Assembly (NCBI GenBank): GCA_900545525.1
Contig: UQZX01000003.1
Location: forward strand, 1-64,000
Direction of reading: 5' to 3'
From: an uncultured Prevotella sp.
GTDB lineage: Bacteria > Bacteroidota > Bacteroidia > Bacteroidales > Bacteroidaceae
Length of the DNA: 64,000 nt
Both the position numbers and the translations under genes were made by a program. The notes beneath the pieces were generated by a model. It made no database searches. It was not told the DNA's origin and saw only the letters and a list, made by a program, of their open reading frames with translations. Positions 43,174 to 52,602 of the stretch are shown piece after piece; position 1 is the first letter of the stretch; the number at the start of each line of letters is the position of its first letter.

Positions 43174-44505
43174 ATGAGCAGGTATGTATATTCACTTCAT
43201 GATTATCATGCAGTAAAAAGAGCGGTCATCGCCATCGACGGCATTACAGTGCTGTCCGGTGAGAACGGATGCGGCAAAAGCACCCTGTCCAAATGGCTTT
43301 ACTATCTCGTAAACGGAGCGGAGCATTTTGACGTGTATATATATAACTCGTTCATAAGGGGCATACTGGAAACAACAAGAAGTCTGAGCATGGTGAGCCG
43401 CGAAATAGACCGGTACAGCGAGAATGCCGGCCATCCCCTCTTCAACGAGGGAGGGCAGAAACTCAGGCGCCTGTTGCACAATGAAAGTCCGGAAAATATT
43501 GACAGTGCAATATCAATATTCGGAACTGTACTTGACAGGTTCATCAAAATACTGTCGGATTATCTGAAACAAAAGCCTTCCGAAAGAGTAAAAGAGCGCA
43601 TGCTCAGATACCTGAATATCGAGATTGGCGACTATGACCATATAGATGATGAACTGGACAACTTCAGGTCTCTCCAGAATGAACAGATAAGCAGACTGTT
43701 TGAAAAATACATAAAAGACAAGGAAGAACGCAGCAAGGAACGCTTCTTCTCAATTCTGCACACAACATACGTAATAAAAGACAAGGCGCCGGCAAACATA
43801 CAGCTTGAGGAAGAGGAAGTGAAACTCTTCAAAAAGAACAGGGCAGGCAACCTGTTCAATCTGAACAAGGCTATATATGTAGACACCCCTATGGCGGTAT
43901 CTGAAGAATTTGCATACGACAACAAGTTTTGGGACAATCTCAATGACTTGATGATGTATCCGGCAAAAGACATGCAAATGTCCGACTCCTCATTAAAGAT
44001 AGAACGCAGGATAAAGAAACTAATCAAAGGACAGGTTAAGGTAAGCAAGGATGACTTTAACCAAAATGAGCTGCACTATATACGTGAAGACGGACTGGAC
44101 ATAAAGCTTGACGATGTGGCAACCGGCTTCAAGGCGTTCTCTTATATACAGCGGCTATTAGAAAACGGACACCTCAACAGCAACACGCTCCTGATGATTG
44201 ACGAACCGGAGGCACACCTGCATCCGCAATGGATAGTGGAGTTTGCCCGCCTGCTGGTATTGCTTAACAAGGAGCTGGGTGTAAAGATAATGGTGGCAAG
44301 CCACAACCCTGACATGGTAGCGGCAATACATGCAATATCAAGAAAAGAGGAAAGGACGGACGTCACACGTTTCTATATCGCCGAACCGTCGGAAAGCCCG
44401 TACACTTATTCGTACCGCGACCTCGGGAACAACATCGAAGACATATTCAAGTCGTTCAACATTGCATACGAGCGTATAGAGCAATATGGAGGAACTGGCA
44501 TTTGA
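43174..44505 (+). CDS. ABC/SMC-like AAA ATPase of a two-gene module
   Basis: The 443-residue product has Walker A SGENGCGKST near 28-37. A long, mostly helical and charged insertion (about 60-290) follows, then a signature-like VATGFKAFSYIQ near 317-328, Walker B LLMIDEPEAHLHP near 338-350 (Asp343, Glu344) and the H-loop MVASHNPD near 376-383. This is the architecture of AAA_15/AAA_21 (OLD- or PtuA/RloC-like) ATPases often found in defence systems. It overlaps the partner gene by 20 bases. It lies inside the capsule locus but has its own -7 box. Confidence 0.85.
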   Translation: MSRYVYSLHDYHAVKRAVIAIDGITVLSGENGCGKSTLSKWLYYLVNGAEHFDVYIYNSFIRGILETTRSLSMVSREIDRYSENAGHPLFNEGGQKLRRLLHNESPENIDSAISIFGTVLDRFIKILSDYLKQKPSERVKERMLRYLNIEIGDYDHIDDELDNFRSLQNEQISRLFEKYIKDKEERSKERFFSILHTTYVIKDKAPANIQLEEEEVKLFKKNRAGNLFNLNKAIYVDTPMAVSEEFAYDNKFWDNLNDLMMYPAKDMQMSDSSLKIERRIKKLIKGQVKVSKDDFNQNELHYIREDGLDIKLDDVATGFKAFSYIQRLLENGHLNSNTLLMIDEPEAHLHPQWIVEFARLLVLLNKELGVKIMVASHNPDMVAAIHAISRKEERTDVTRFYIAEPSESPYTYSYRDLGNNIEDIFKSFNIAYERIEQYGGTGI

Positions 44506-45289
44506 CAACGGCATAATAAGCAGTCACCCTATATACAGCCAATGTGGCAGCACGCTTGATGCCGTGTCAAAGAAAGACTATCCCAATGAAGACTTCTTTG
44601 ACAAAGGCATCAGATGCCTTGACATGGATGTATACGAGACACAGACATGCCACGGAAACAAGAGCCATACCATGGATGCCGCAATAGGCATCAAAAGCTA
44701 TTCAAACAACAAGTTTCACGCCATAAGGCTCCTGCTCGTGGAGCTTAGGATGGACTATAAGAGCGAAAAGAACCTGTCAAAGACCGCATTGGAGAATAAG
44801 GTAAGCCACACAAAAGCCCTTCTCGGAAACGGCAGCCCGATAAATGCCGGCAGCTTTTTCATTTTCCGTCCCGGCGTAATACAAAGAGTTAAGCGCTGGT
44901 TCAACGACATGTCTAACGAAGGCGGCATCATCAAACAGTGCGAGCCGTTATCAACAGATGATTTTAACGGACTGATAAAGCCGGAAAGCGCATTCCCATA
45001 CACGCCTGTCACAAACATCCCTGAAATGGAAAGAAGCCTGCGCCAACTGTTGGTTGCCGGCAACTTCACGGCATTTATCAGCCAGACGGAATATTGGCTG
45101 AAGACAGCTTTTAAATTTCATCTGCAATACAACAACAACGAATATTGTTGCATAATGCAACCCGTAATCAATATATGGCACGACTTCCGCGCCTCCTCCC
45201 CTGCCCTTTCAGACGAAGACTCACTTGACGCAGATATACTTGAGGAAGACTACAATGCACTGTTGCAACCAGTAGCGGATGTGGGATAA
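44486..45289 (+). CDS. unknown partner protein of the ATPase
   Basis: The 267-residue product is soluble, with no signal peptide. Features visible are GIRCLDMDVYETQTCHGNKSHTMD near 41-65 (given as positions; Cys/His rich), a helical middle part with ALENKVSHTKALLG, and a Trp/Tyr-rich region near 205-235. No nuclease, Toprim, HNH or PLD motif was recognised. It shares 20 bases with the ATPase gene, so the two are translationally coupled. An effector role in a defence-like module is possible but unproven. Confidence 0.75.
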   Translation: MEELAFDNGIISSHPIYSQCGSTLDAVSKKDYPNEDFFDKGIRCLDMDVYETQTCHGNKSHTMDAAIGIKSYSNNKFHAIRLLLVELRMDYKSEKNLSKTALENKVSHTKALLGNGSPINAGSFFIFRPGVIQRVKRWFNDMSNEGGIIKQCEPLSTDDFNGLIKPESAFPYTPVTNIPEMERSLRQLLVAGNFTAFISQTEYWLKTAFKFHLQYNNNEYCCIMQPVINIWHDFRASSPALSDEDSLDADILEEDYNALLQPVADVG

Positions 45290-45437
45290 TCAATAAAAAA
45301 ATGGATAACACCTCACTTTAGCTAATGCAATGAAGCTTTCTTGCTTATTAACAATTGTATAACAATTGCATGCATATATATCATATTTCTCTAAAACTCC
45401 TGAGCATTGACACTATAACCACAACTATCAGACATGT

Positions 45438-45488
45438 GGTGTCATGAAGAATGACACAGGGAAGAAAAGAAGATAGTTGAAGAGTAAA
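45438..45488 (+). pseudogene. degenerate copy of the 3' end of the gene at 42650-43036
   Basis: GGTGTCATGAAGAATGACAC... matches 42986-43035 at about 85 percent over 50 bases; in the matching frame one Trp codon has become a stop. No start or upstream part is recognisable. It lies just beyond the ATPase module. Confidence 0.7.
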
Positions 45489-45554
45489 TAATTATATTAT
45501 CTGCTATAAATAACGAAGTGCCGATGTATTTTTAACATGGTAATTCGCAATTCT

Positions 45555-45728
45555 TCATGTTTCCGTAAAATATGATGACAATATTTTACAGAAATATATA
45601 AAATAAGCCGGCTGAAAGTGAGGATTATTTTCATTATACCAACGCATCATCCTCTTTACTTCATTGCTTTTAAAAGCTTTATTTGCATAGAGATATTTTT
45701 TTGCAGAACCAATATAATATCCTTGACA
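45555..45728 (-). pseudogene. possible gene remnant on the minus strand
   Basis: A 57-codon open frame without an ATG reads like real protein (SNEVKRMMRWYNENNPHFQP near its middle) but has an in-frame stop just upstream. No family was recognised. The rest of the gap 45290-45781 is AT rich and I see nothing else in it, including no consensus promoter for rfbH. Confidence 0.3.
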
Positions 45729-45781
45729 TTAGCCGGCCATAGGAATTAAAAACACCACATACACAATAAACAATAAAATAT

Positions 45782-47128
45782 ATGTCAAAAAAAGAAGTAT
45801 TAAAGAAACAAATTCTCGACCTTACCCGTGAATATTACAAGGAAGTTCATGCCGTAAAGAAAGAATTCATTCCCGGCAAATCTTTTGTAAATTACGGAGG
45901 ACGTTATTTTGACGACAATGAAATTGTAAATCTTGTAGACTCATCACTTGATTTTTGGTTGACAGCAGGTCCTTGGGCACATAAGTTCGAAACAAGCCTT
46001 GCCCAATGGCTCGGAGTGAAGCATTGTGCTGTAACAAACTCCGGTTCATCAGCAAACCTGCTTGCATTCTACGCATTGACATCACACAAACTTGGTGATA
46101 GAAGAATAAAGCGTGGCGACGAGGTTATAACAGTAGCGGCAGGCTTTCCGACAACAGTAAATCCAATAATACAATTTGGTGCAGTTCCTGTGTTCGTTGA
46201 TGTAAACCTCCCCGGATTTGACATAGATACGACAATGCTTGAAGCTGCATATAGCGATAAGACAAAGGCTGTAATGATTGCACACTCGCTCGGTAATCCT
46301 TTTAACATAAAGGAAGTACTTGCCTTTTGCGAGAAACATAATCTCTGGCTCATTGAAGACAACTGTGACGCCCTTGGCTCGGAATATACATTAAATGGAA
46401 TTACCAAAAAGACCGGAACATGGGGCCATATAGGCACTTCATCGTTCTATCCCCCTCACCACATGACAATGGGAGAAGGCGGTGCTGTATATACCAACGA
46501 CCAGACACTTGACAAAATTGTACGTTCGTTCCGTGACTGGGGACGCGACTGCTGGTGTATAGGCGGAGTTGACAATACATGTAAATTGCGCTTTACAGGG
46601 CAATACGGTGAGCTTCCTCAAGGATATGACCACAAATATGTATACAGTCATTTCGGATTTAATCTTAAAATAACAGACATGCAGGCAGCCATAGGATGTG
46701 CACAATTGGAAAAATTGGACTATATCATCAAAGCCCGCCGTGCCAACTACAAAACGTTGTATGACGGACTTAAGGATGTCCCCGGACTGATACTTCCTGT
46801 TGCTGAAAACAACAGTAATCCGTCATGGTTCGGATTCTTGATTGCAGTTGAGGAAACAGCCGGATTTACACGTAATGAACTGACTGGATTTCTTGAAGGG
46901 CGCAAAATACAGACACGCAATCTGTTTGCCGGAAACTTGATAAAGCATCCCGCATTTGATGAGATGCGCCAGACCGGTGCCGGCTATCGTGTTGTCGGAG
47001 AGCTCAAAAATACCGATTTCATAATGAACAACGGTTTTTGGATAGGAGTATATCCCGGTATGACAACCGATATGCTCAACTGGATGATAGAGTCAATCAA
47101 AGAATTCTGTACAAAACATTCTAAATAA
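45782..47128 (+). CDS. rfbH: CDP-4-keto-6-deoxyglucose-3-dehydrase (E1)
   Basis: The 448-residue product belongs to the DegT/DnrJ/EryC1 fold. It has the E1 hallmark of His in place of the PLP-binding Lys (YPPHHMTMGEGG) and the [2Fe-2S] cysteines in RDCWCIGGVDNTC (CxC then seven residues and Cys). With a reductase partner it removes the C3 hydroxyl of CDP-4-keto-6-deoxyglucose, the key step to 3,6-dideoxyhexoses. First gene of the sugar operon; followed 8 bases later by rfbF. No reductase partner (rfbI/ascD) is in the window. Confidence 0.94.
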   Translation: MSKKEVLKKQILDLTREYYKEVHAVKKEFIPGKSFVNYGGRYFDDNEIVNLVDSSLDFWLTAGPWAHKFETSLAQWLGVKHCAVTNSGSSANLLAFYALTSHKLGDRRIKRGDEVITVAAGFPTTVNPIIQFGAVPVFVDVNLPGFDIDTTMLEAAYSDKTKAVMIAHSLGNPFNIKEVLAFCEKHNLWLIEDNCDALGSEYTLNGITKKTGTWGHIGTSSFYPPHHMTMGEGGAVYTNDQTLDKIVRSFRDWGRDCWCIGGVDNTCKLRFTGQYGELPQGYDHKYVYSHFGFNLKITDMQAAIGCAQLEKLDYIIKARRANYKTLYDGLKDVPGLILPVAENNSNPSWFGFLIAVEETAGFTRNELTGFLEGRKIQTRNLFAGNLIKHPAFDEMRQTGAGYRVVGELKNTDFIMNNGFWIGVYPGMTTDMLNWMIESIKEFCTKHSK

Positions 47129-47135
47129 ACACCAG

Positions 47136-47915
47136 ATGAAAGCTGTAATTTTTGCAGGAGGTCTTGGAACACGCTTCAGCGAAAAGACCCAATACATGCC
47201 CAAACCGATGATAGAAATCGGCGGTAAACCGATATTGTGGCATATAATGAAGATTTATGCTTCACATGGTATAAATGACTTCATTATTTGTGCGGGTTAC
47301 AAGCAATATGTCATAAAGGAATATTTCATGAACTATTTCATGCACAATACAGACATGACAATAGATTTGTCAGATAACAGCATGAAACTTCTTGAAAACC
47401 ATTCCGAAAATTGGAAGGTAACCATTGTAGATACTGGTTTGAATACCATGACTGCCGGAAGACTGAAGCGTATCCGTAAATATCTCGGCAATGAGACTTT
47501 CTGCATGACTTATGGAGATGGTGTTGCTGATTTAGACATTACAGACACAATAAAGGCGCATAAAGAAAGTGGCAAGACTATTTCCATGACAGTGTACAAA
47601 CCGTCCGGAAGATTCGGGTCGGTACATATAAATAACGAGACGAACGAAGTGCTGTCTTTTGAAGAAAAGCCTGACGGAGAAGGGAACTGGATAAATGCAG
47701 GCTTCTTTGTATGCGAGCCGGAGATATTCAGGTATCTGCCGGAAGATGCAGATCCTGTTATGTTTGAGCGCGAACCGCTTGTAAATCTTGTAAACGACGG
47801 TAAAATGCATGCATATAAACACAGAGGTTTCTGGAAACCAATGGACATGTTGCGCGATAATCAGGAACTTGAGAAAATGTGGAATAATAATAATGCTCCA
47901 TGGAAAAAATGGTAA
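47136..47915 (+). CDS. rfbF: glucose-1-phosphate cytidylyltransferase
   Basis: The 259-residue product makes CDP-glucose from CTP and glucose-1-phosphate. The N-terminal nucleotide-binding motif is FAGGLGTRFSEKTQYMPKPM (Gly-rich loop and the two lysines), followed by GKPILWHIM and later MTYGDGVADLD. C-terminal RGFWKPMDMLRDN is typical of RfbF. Length equals that of Salmonella RfbF. It feeds rfbG immediately downstream. Confidence 0.95.
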   Translation: MKAVIFAGGLGTRFSEKTQYMPKPMIEIGGKPILWHIMKIYASHGINDFIICAGYKQYVIKEYFMNYFMHNTDMTIDLSDNSMKLLENHSENWKVTIVDTGLNTMTAGRLKRIRKYLGNETFCMTYGDGVADLDITDTIKAHKESGKTISMTVYKPSGRFGSVHINNETNEVLSFEEKPDGEGNWINAGFFVCEPEIFRYLPEDADPVMFEREPLVNLVNDGKMHAYKHRGFWKPMDMLRDNQELEKMWNNNNAPWKKW

Positions 47916-47930
47916 TAAGGAATTAGAAGA

Positions 47931-49016
47931 ATGATTGATATATTTAATAATTTTTACCGTGGCAAGAAAGTTCTCATTACAGGACATACCGGCTTTAAAG
48001 GCTCATGGCTGTCAATATGGCTTCACGAACTTGGTGCCGAAGTCTGCGGCGTAGCGTTGGAGCCATTTACCGAACGCGATAATTTTGTACTGTCCAGCAT
48101 CGGCAACAAGATAAAGGCTGATATTCGTGCAGACATTCGCGACCTGCAACAGATGAAAGAGATTTTCAAAAAATATCAGCCCGAAATCGTTTTTCATCTG
48201 GCAGCACAGCCATTGGTGAGATTGAGTTATGACATCCCCGTGGAGACATACGAAGTGAACGTCATGGGTACCGTTAACATAATGGAAGCCATACGAGCCA
48301 CAAAGAGCGTTAAGGTTGGCGTGATGATAACAACAGATAAATGTTATGAGAACAACGAGCAGCTTGACGGTTATGTCGAGACCGATCCCTTTGGAGGATA
48401 TGATCCTTATTCTTCTTCAAAAGGAGCATGTGAGATTGCCATTTCATCATGGCGCCGCTCGTTCTTCAATCCTGCCGACTATGGTATCAAGCACATTGTT
48501 TCGCTTTCAAGTGTACGCGCCGGCAACGTGATTGGGGGTGGAGATTGGGCTTTGGACCGTATTATCCCCGACTGTATACGTGCCATTGAAGCAAATAAGT
48601 CAATTGACATACGCTCGCCAAAATCAATACGTCCGTGGGAACATGTCCTTGAACCGTTGTCCGGATATATGCTTTTGGCAATGAAACAATGGGAGCACCC
48701 TACAGAATACAGCGAGGGGTGGAACTTCGGTCCGGAGGCAGAATCTGTGTCCACCGTATGGGAAGTGGCAACAGAAATTGTAAAGAACTATGGTTCCGGA
48801 GAACTTCGTAACATGGAAGATTCCAATGCACCCCATGAAGCCAAGCTGCTAATGCTTAATATAAACAAAGCAAAGACACGTCTTGGCTGGAAACCACGTA
48901 TGAACATGCAACAATGTATAGCTCTTGTTGTAGATTGGTATAAAAGATATAGCAACGAAGACGCGTACAATCTATGCATTGAGGAAATAAAGAAATTCAT
49001 CAATACCAATTCTTAA
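47931..49016 (+). CDS. rfbG: CDP-glucose 4,6-dehydratase
   Basis: The 361-residue product is an extended SDR: the NAD-binding motif is GHTGFKGSW near 18-26, and the catalytic YSSSK lies in DPYSSSKGACEIAI near 160. It converts CDP-glucose to CDP-4-keto-6-deoxyglucose, the substrate of RfbH. Sequence stretches VMITTDKCYENNE and RAGNVIGGGDWA are characteristic. It is followed 8 bases later by the reductase/epimerase gene. Confidence 0.95.
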   Translation: MIDIFNNFYRGKKVLITGHTGFKGSWLSIWLHELGAEVCGVALEPFTERDNFVLSSIGNKIKADIRADIRDLQQMKEIFKKYQPEIVFHLAAQPLVRLSYDIPVETYEVNVMGTVNIMEAIRATKSVKVGVMITTDKCYENNEQLDGYVETDPFGGYDPYSSSKGACEIAISSWRRSFFNPADYGIKHIVSLSSVRAGNVIGGGDWALDRIIPDCIRAIEANKSIDIRSPKSIRPWEHVLEPLSGYMLLAMKQWEHPTEYSEGWNFGPEAESVSTVWEVATEIVKNYGSGELRNMEDSNAPHEAKLLMLNINKAKTRLGWKPRMNMQQCIALVVDWYKRYSNEDAYNLCIEEIKKFINTNS

Positions 49017-49024
49017 CAACGGAA

Positions 49025-49915
49025 ATGAAATTTTCAATACTCGGAACTAACGGATTTCTCTCTACTGCCATAGCCCGTCACTGCAACAAAATGGGATATG
49101 AGCTGGACATGTACGGGCTTGATATCCCTGCCGGACATAAATATGACAATTTCTATAACGTAAATCTTATGGACACCACGCTTGACTATGGCAATCTGTT
49201 GTCAAGTGACATAATTATTTACGCAATAGGCGCCGGCATACAATCGGATCTTAAGGAAGGCTTCAATCTCATTTACAACCTCAATGTAACAGTACCGGTT
49301 TCAATCTGCAATAAACTGAAAGAGCTTGATTATAAAGGAACATTTGTAACATTCGGCTCATTCTTCGAAATTGGAGAAACAAAAGAGACAAAGCCCTTTA
49401 CCGAGACAGAGATACTGGCATCCACGGCACATGCCCCAAACGACTATACAATAAGCAAGCGGATGCTAAGCAGCTTCATCGCATCATACAAACATGATTT
49501 CAGACATTGGCATTTCTATCTTCCTACTATATATGGAAGTAAAGAAAATCCCAACCGTCTGATACCATATACAATAAATGCCATACGCAATGGCAAGGAA
49601 CTCCACTTCACCTGTGGAGACCAGACACGCCAGTACATACATGTCAGCGAGATACCGCAAATACTTGAATTGTCCATACAAAAGAACATTGAATCCGGCA
49701 TGTACAATATAGAGGGAAAAGAGACCATGACGGTAAAAGAAATTGTCACTCTCATTCATCGCACTATGGGAAGGATTGTCCCTGACAACTGTTTCGGCTC
49801 GGCGGAACGCGCGGATGCCGGAATGAAATATCTGGCGCTCAATGGAAGCAAACTACGGTCTAGGACTGGGTTTATCCCTTCGATAAGCATTATTGATGTC
49901 ATAGATACATACTAA
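49025..49915 (+). CDS. NAD(P)-dependent reductase/epimerase, probably last step to CDP-3,6-dideoxyhexose
   Basis: The 296-residue product is an SDR with N-terminal MKFSILGTNGFLS as the nucleotide-binding loop and the catalytic YTISK in NDYTISKRML near 143. RQYIHVSEIP is typical of epimerases. Coming directly after rfbH-rfbF-rfbG it most likely reduces the 4-keto group, as abequose or paratose synthase does in Salmonella. Which isomer is formed cannot be told from the sequence by eye. Confidence 0.8.
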   Translation: MKFSILGTNGFLSTAIARHCNKMGYELDMYGLDIPAGHKYDNFYNVNLMDTTLDYGNLLSSDIIIYAIGAGIQSDLKEGFNLIYNLNVTVPVSICNKLKELDYKGTFVTFGSFFEIGETKETKPFTETEILASTAHAPNDYTISKRMLSSFIASYKHDFRHWHFYLPTIYGSKENPNRLIPYTINAIRNGKELHFTCGDQTRQYIHVSEIPQILELSIQKNIESGMYNIEGKETMTVKEIVTLIHRTMGRIVPDNCFGSAERADAGMKYLALNGSKLRSRTGFIPSISIIDVIDTY

Positions 49916-49917
49916 AT

Positions 49918-50931
49918 ATGATAGAAGAAATAAAGCACCGTTACGATGACCGTGACAACATGGCCGAAATAGAGAAGATTTTTTCCATTCCGATATTTAC
50001 ATGGGAAAAGAAAGAAGCTCCATTATACACAATAGCCATACCGACATACAACAGGACAGACCTTCTGCAATTCGCCATAGACAGCTGCCTGCATCAGGAA
50101 GGGTTCACAGACTATGAAATACTTGTCGTAGACAACAACCCCGAACGTGATGATGCCACCGAACGCCTGATGAAAAATAAGTATAATCTGCCGCAGATTG
50201 CTTATTACAAAAATACCGAGAACACCGGTATGACAGGAAACTGGAACAAGCTCTACCAGCTTGCACGCACAAAATGGGTTGTCATGCTGCATGATGACGA
50301 CATGCTTTATCCCGATTTTATGTGTACCATGGCAAACATTGTTGCCAATGATCCGAAAGCCGTATGCTTTTACAACTGTTACAACAGTATAAGGGATATG
50401 GGTAACATACATCCAAAACGAAAGAAATGTGATATAAAAATCATGACACTCAAAGAAAGAGACTATCTCACTGGGTGTCATCTCCATGCTCCCTGTGGAA
50501 TGACGCTCCGCAGGGATGTCGTGTATAACATCGGCGGTTTCAATCCGGATTTTTATCCCTCGCTTGACTTTCATTTCCACGTAAAGCTCGCCCACTATTA
50601 CACAGTTCGTTGGCTACGTGGATACCCATTGGCAACATATCGCTGGATGGTCAATGCCGGCGGAAAGCCTGAGACCGTACCCGGATGGGTTGAGAAAGAC
50701 AATGCCATAAAACGGCTTATCGTAAAAAACAACTTTGTCATTGGCTCTTGGCTACAAGAACCATATCTCAGGTATTTTGATTATCTGTTTGTAAGAAACT
50801 GGAATATCGGACAAAAAATAAAGGTAGAAGAACCCGCAATAAAAACATATGACAAAGCCATATATATGATAATGAAACTTATTTGGGGAATATCCAAGAA
50901 AATAAGGCATACTTATACTTACAGCAAATAA
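49918..50931 (+). CDS. family 2 glycosyltransferase
   Basis: The 337-residue product has the GT2 N-terminal motif TIAIPTYNRTDLL near 39-51, EILVVDNNPERDD near 73-85 and the metal-binding LHDDDMLYPDF near 122-132. An acceptor-side Asp (HFHVKLAHYY region) follows. It starts 2 bases after the reductase stop and its stop overlaps the flippase start. It adds one sugar of the repeat unit at the cytoplasmic face; a dideoxyhexose transferase role is possible from position. Confidence 0.88.
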   Translation: MIEEIKHRYDDRDNMAEIEKIFSIPIFTWEKKEAPLYTIAIPTYNRTDLLQFAIDSCLHQEGFTDYEILVVDNNPERDDATERLMKNKYNLPQIAYYKNTENTGMTGNWNKLYQLARTKWVVMLHDDDMLYPDFMCTMANIVANDPKAVCFYNCYNSIRDMGNIHPKRKKCDIKIMTLKERDYLTGCHLHAPCGMTLRRDVVYNIGGFNPDFYPSLDFHFHVKLAHYYTVRWLRGYPLATYRWMVNAGGKPETVPGWVEKDNAIKRLIVKNNFVIGSWLQEPYLRYFDYLFVRNWNIGQKIKVEEPAIKTYDKAIYMIMKLIWGISKKIRHTYTYSK

Positions 50932-52463
50932 TGGCAGATACAAACTTTAGTAAACAACGTATTGCAAAGAACTCTGTGCTATTAGCTTTGCGAATGCTGT
51001 TTACGATGTGGATAAATCTTTATATAACAAGATTAGTCTTACAAAATCTTGGTATTGAAGATTATGGAACATACGGCATTGTCGGCGGAGTTGTTTCGAT
51101 GTTTGCCATATTTGGAGGTGGTCTCACAAATGCAATAAATAGATTTCTCGCATATGAATTAGGAAGAAACAGTTCTGACATTCAGAAAACGTTTTGCTGT
51201 TGCATGAATATTGTTGCCGTTTTTGCCTTTTTTTCATTCTTATTATTGGAAAGTATTGGTTTATGGTTTCTAAACAATAAAATACAAATACCTGAAAGAA
51301 GTATCGTTGCAGCCAATTGGGTTTTCCAGTTCTCTATAATCACATGTGTCATTAATCTTATAAGTATTCCCTACAATGCCTTGATTATAGCCCATGAGAA
51401 AATGAGCGCTTTTGCTTATATATCCATTTTTCAGGTTTTATTAAATCTGCTGGCAGTATATTCCATTGGCTTCCTGACATCAAACCGTTTGCTTTATTAC
51501 GGACTATTCCTTGCAGCAATAAGTATAAGTATCCGCACTATATATCAACTGTATTGCAGACATAAATTCAAAGAATCCAAGTACAGATTAATAATAGACA
51601 AAAGTCTTATGGTGGAAATAGGAAAGTTTACAGGATATTCGCTGCTTGACGGAATATTGGTATTGCTATTTTCACAAGGATTCAACATATTATTGAATAT
51701 AAATTTCGGCGTTGTCATGAATGGCATTTTCTCCATAGCCACACAAGTAAGAACATCCGTACTATCGTTCTCACAAAACGTACAAAAAGCCATAGAGCCA
51801 CAAATCATAAAAACATATTCTAACGGTGATGAGAAAAAAACGATAAACCTTATATACGAAGGTAGTCGTATGCAGATATATTTGCTTTCATTTCTTGTGA
51901 TACCAATATGGATAAGATGTGGGCAGATACTTTCTTTATGGTTAGGCAATGTCCCGGACGGCACAAGCTTGTATGTAAATATATTCCTGTTTATCAGCAT
52001 TATTTATGCCATAACATGCCCCATAATAACTGGAGCACTTGCTACCGGAAAAATTAAGCGTTTTTTATTAGTAGCAGATTGCATATACATAATAGCTCTT
52101 GTCTCACTTTGCATCATTCCACATATTATCAAATCCACTGCTTTATTATTCGCAATGATACTGCTTTTGACAGAAACAAGTGTAGCCTTATATAGAATAT
52201 ATGCATTTTCCAAGATTTCATTGTTCTCTTTAAAAAGATTTGTCTTGTCATGCATCTTCCAACCAATGCTTGTCATAATCACCATCTTCGGTATTATGTC
52301 GTTTATAGATGACTACTTCACATACAATTTAACAGGATTAATCTGTTTTGTAGCAACATCATGCATATTGTCAGTCTTGGTAATGTCAACTATTGGTCTG
52401 AATGATTATGAGAAAGTGATGCTGCTAAAAACTTATACAAGGTTAATCTCAAGAATAAAATAA
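50931..52463 (+). CDS. Wzx-type polysaccharide flippase
   Basis: I chose the ATG at 50931, which overlaps the preceding stop (TAATG); the frame is open to 50883. The 510-residue product has about 12-14 membrane segments of the MATE/MOP type (NSVLLALRMLFTMWINLYITR at 12-32, GGVVSMFAIFGGGLTNAINRF near 55-75, as positions). Such flippases move lipid-linked repeat units across the inner membrane. AT-rich composition is usual for wzx genes. Confidence 0.9.
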   Translation: MADTNFSKQRIAKNSVLLALRMLFTMWINLYITRLVLQNLGIEDYGTYGIVGGVVSMFAIFGGGLTNAINRFLAYELGRNSSDIQKTFCCCMNIVAVFAFFSFLLLESIGLWFLNNKIQIPERSIVAANWVFQFSIITCVINLISIPYNALIIAHEKMSAFAYISIFQVLLNLLAVYSIGFLTSNRLLYYGLFLAAISISIRTIYQLYCRHKFKESKYRLIIDKSLMVEIGKFTGYSLLDGILVLLFSQGFNILLNINFGVVMNGIFSIATQVRTSVLSFSQNVQKAIEPQIIKTYSNGDEKKTINLIYEGSRMQIYLLSFLVIPIWIRCGQILSLWLGNVPDGTSLYVNIFLFISIIYAITCPIITGALATGKIKRFLLVADCIYIIALVSLCIIPHIIKSTALLFAMILLLTETSVALYRIYAFSKISLFSLKRFVLSCIFQPMLVIITIFGIMSFIDDYFTYNLTGLICFVATSCILSVLVMSTIGLNDYEKVMLLKTYTRLISRIK

Positions 52464-52602
52464 CAGATAAATATAAAAATACACTTATATGATACATGAG
52501 AGATTCTCAAGTACTCTATAAAAGTTTTAGATAATTGACGATTAACAAAATAATATATTTATACGCATTGATACAATCTGTACTAAAAACCATAAATATA
52601 TA

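Noticed and set aside
43174..45289. toxin-antitoxin pair
   Set aside because: Both proteins are too large and the ATPase architecture fits defence-like or SMC-like ATPases better.
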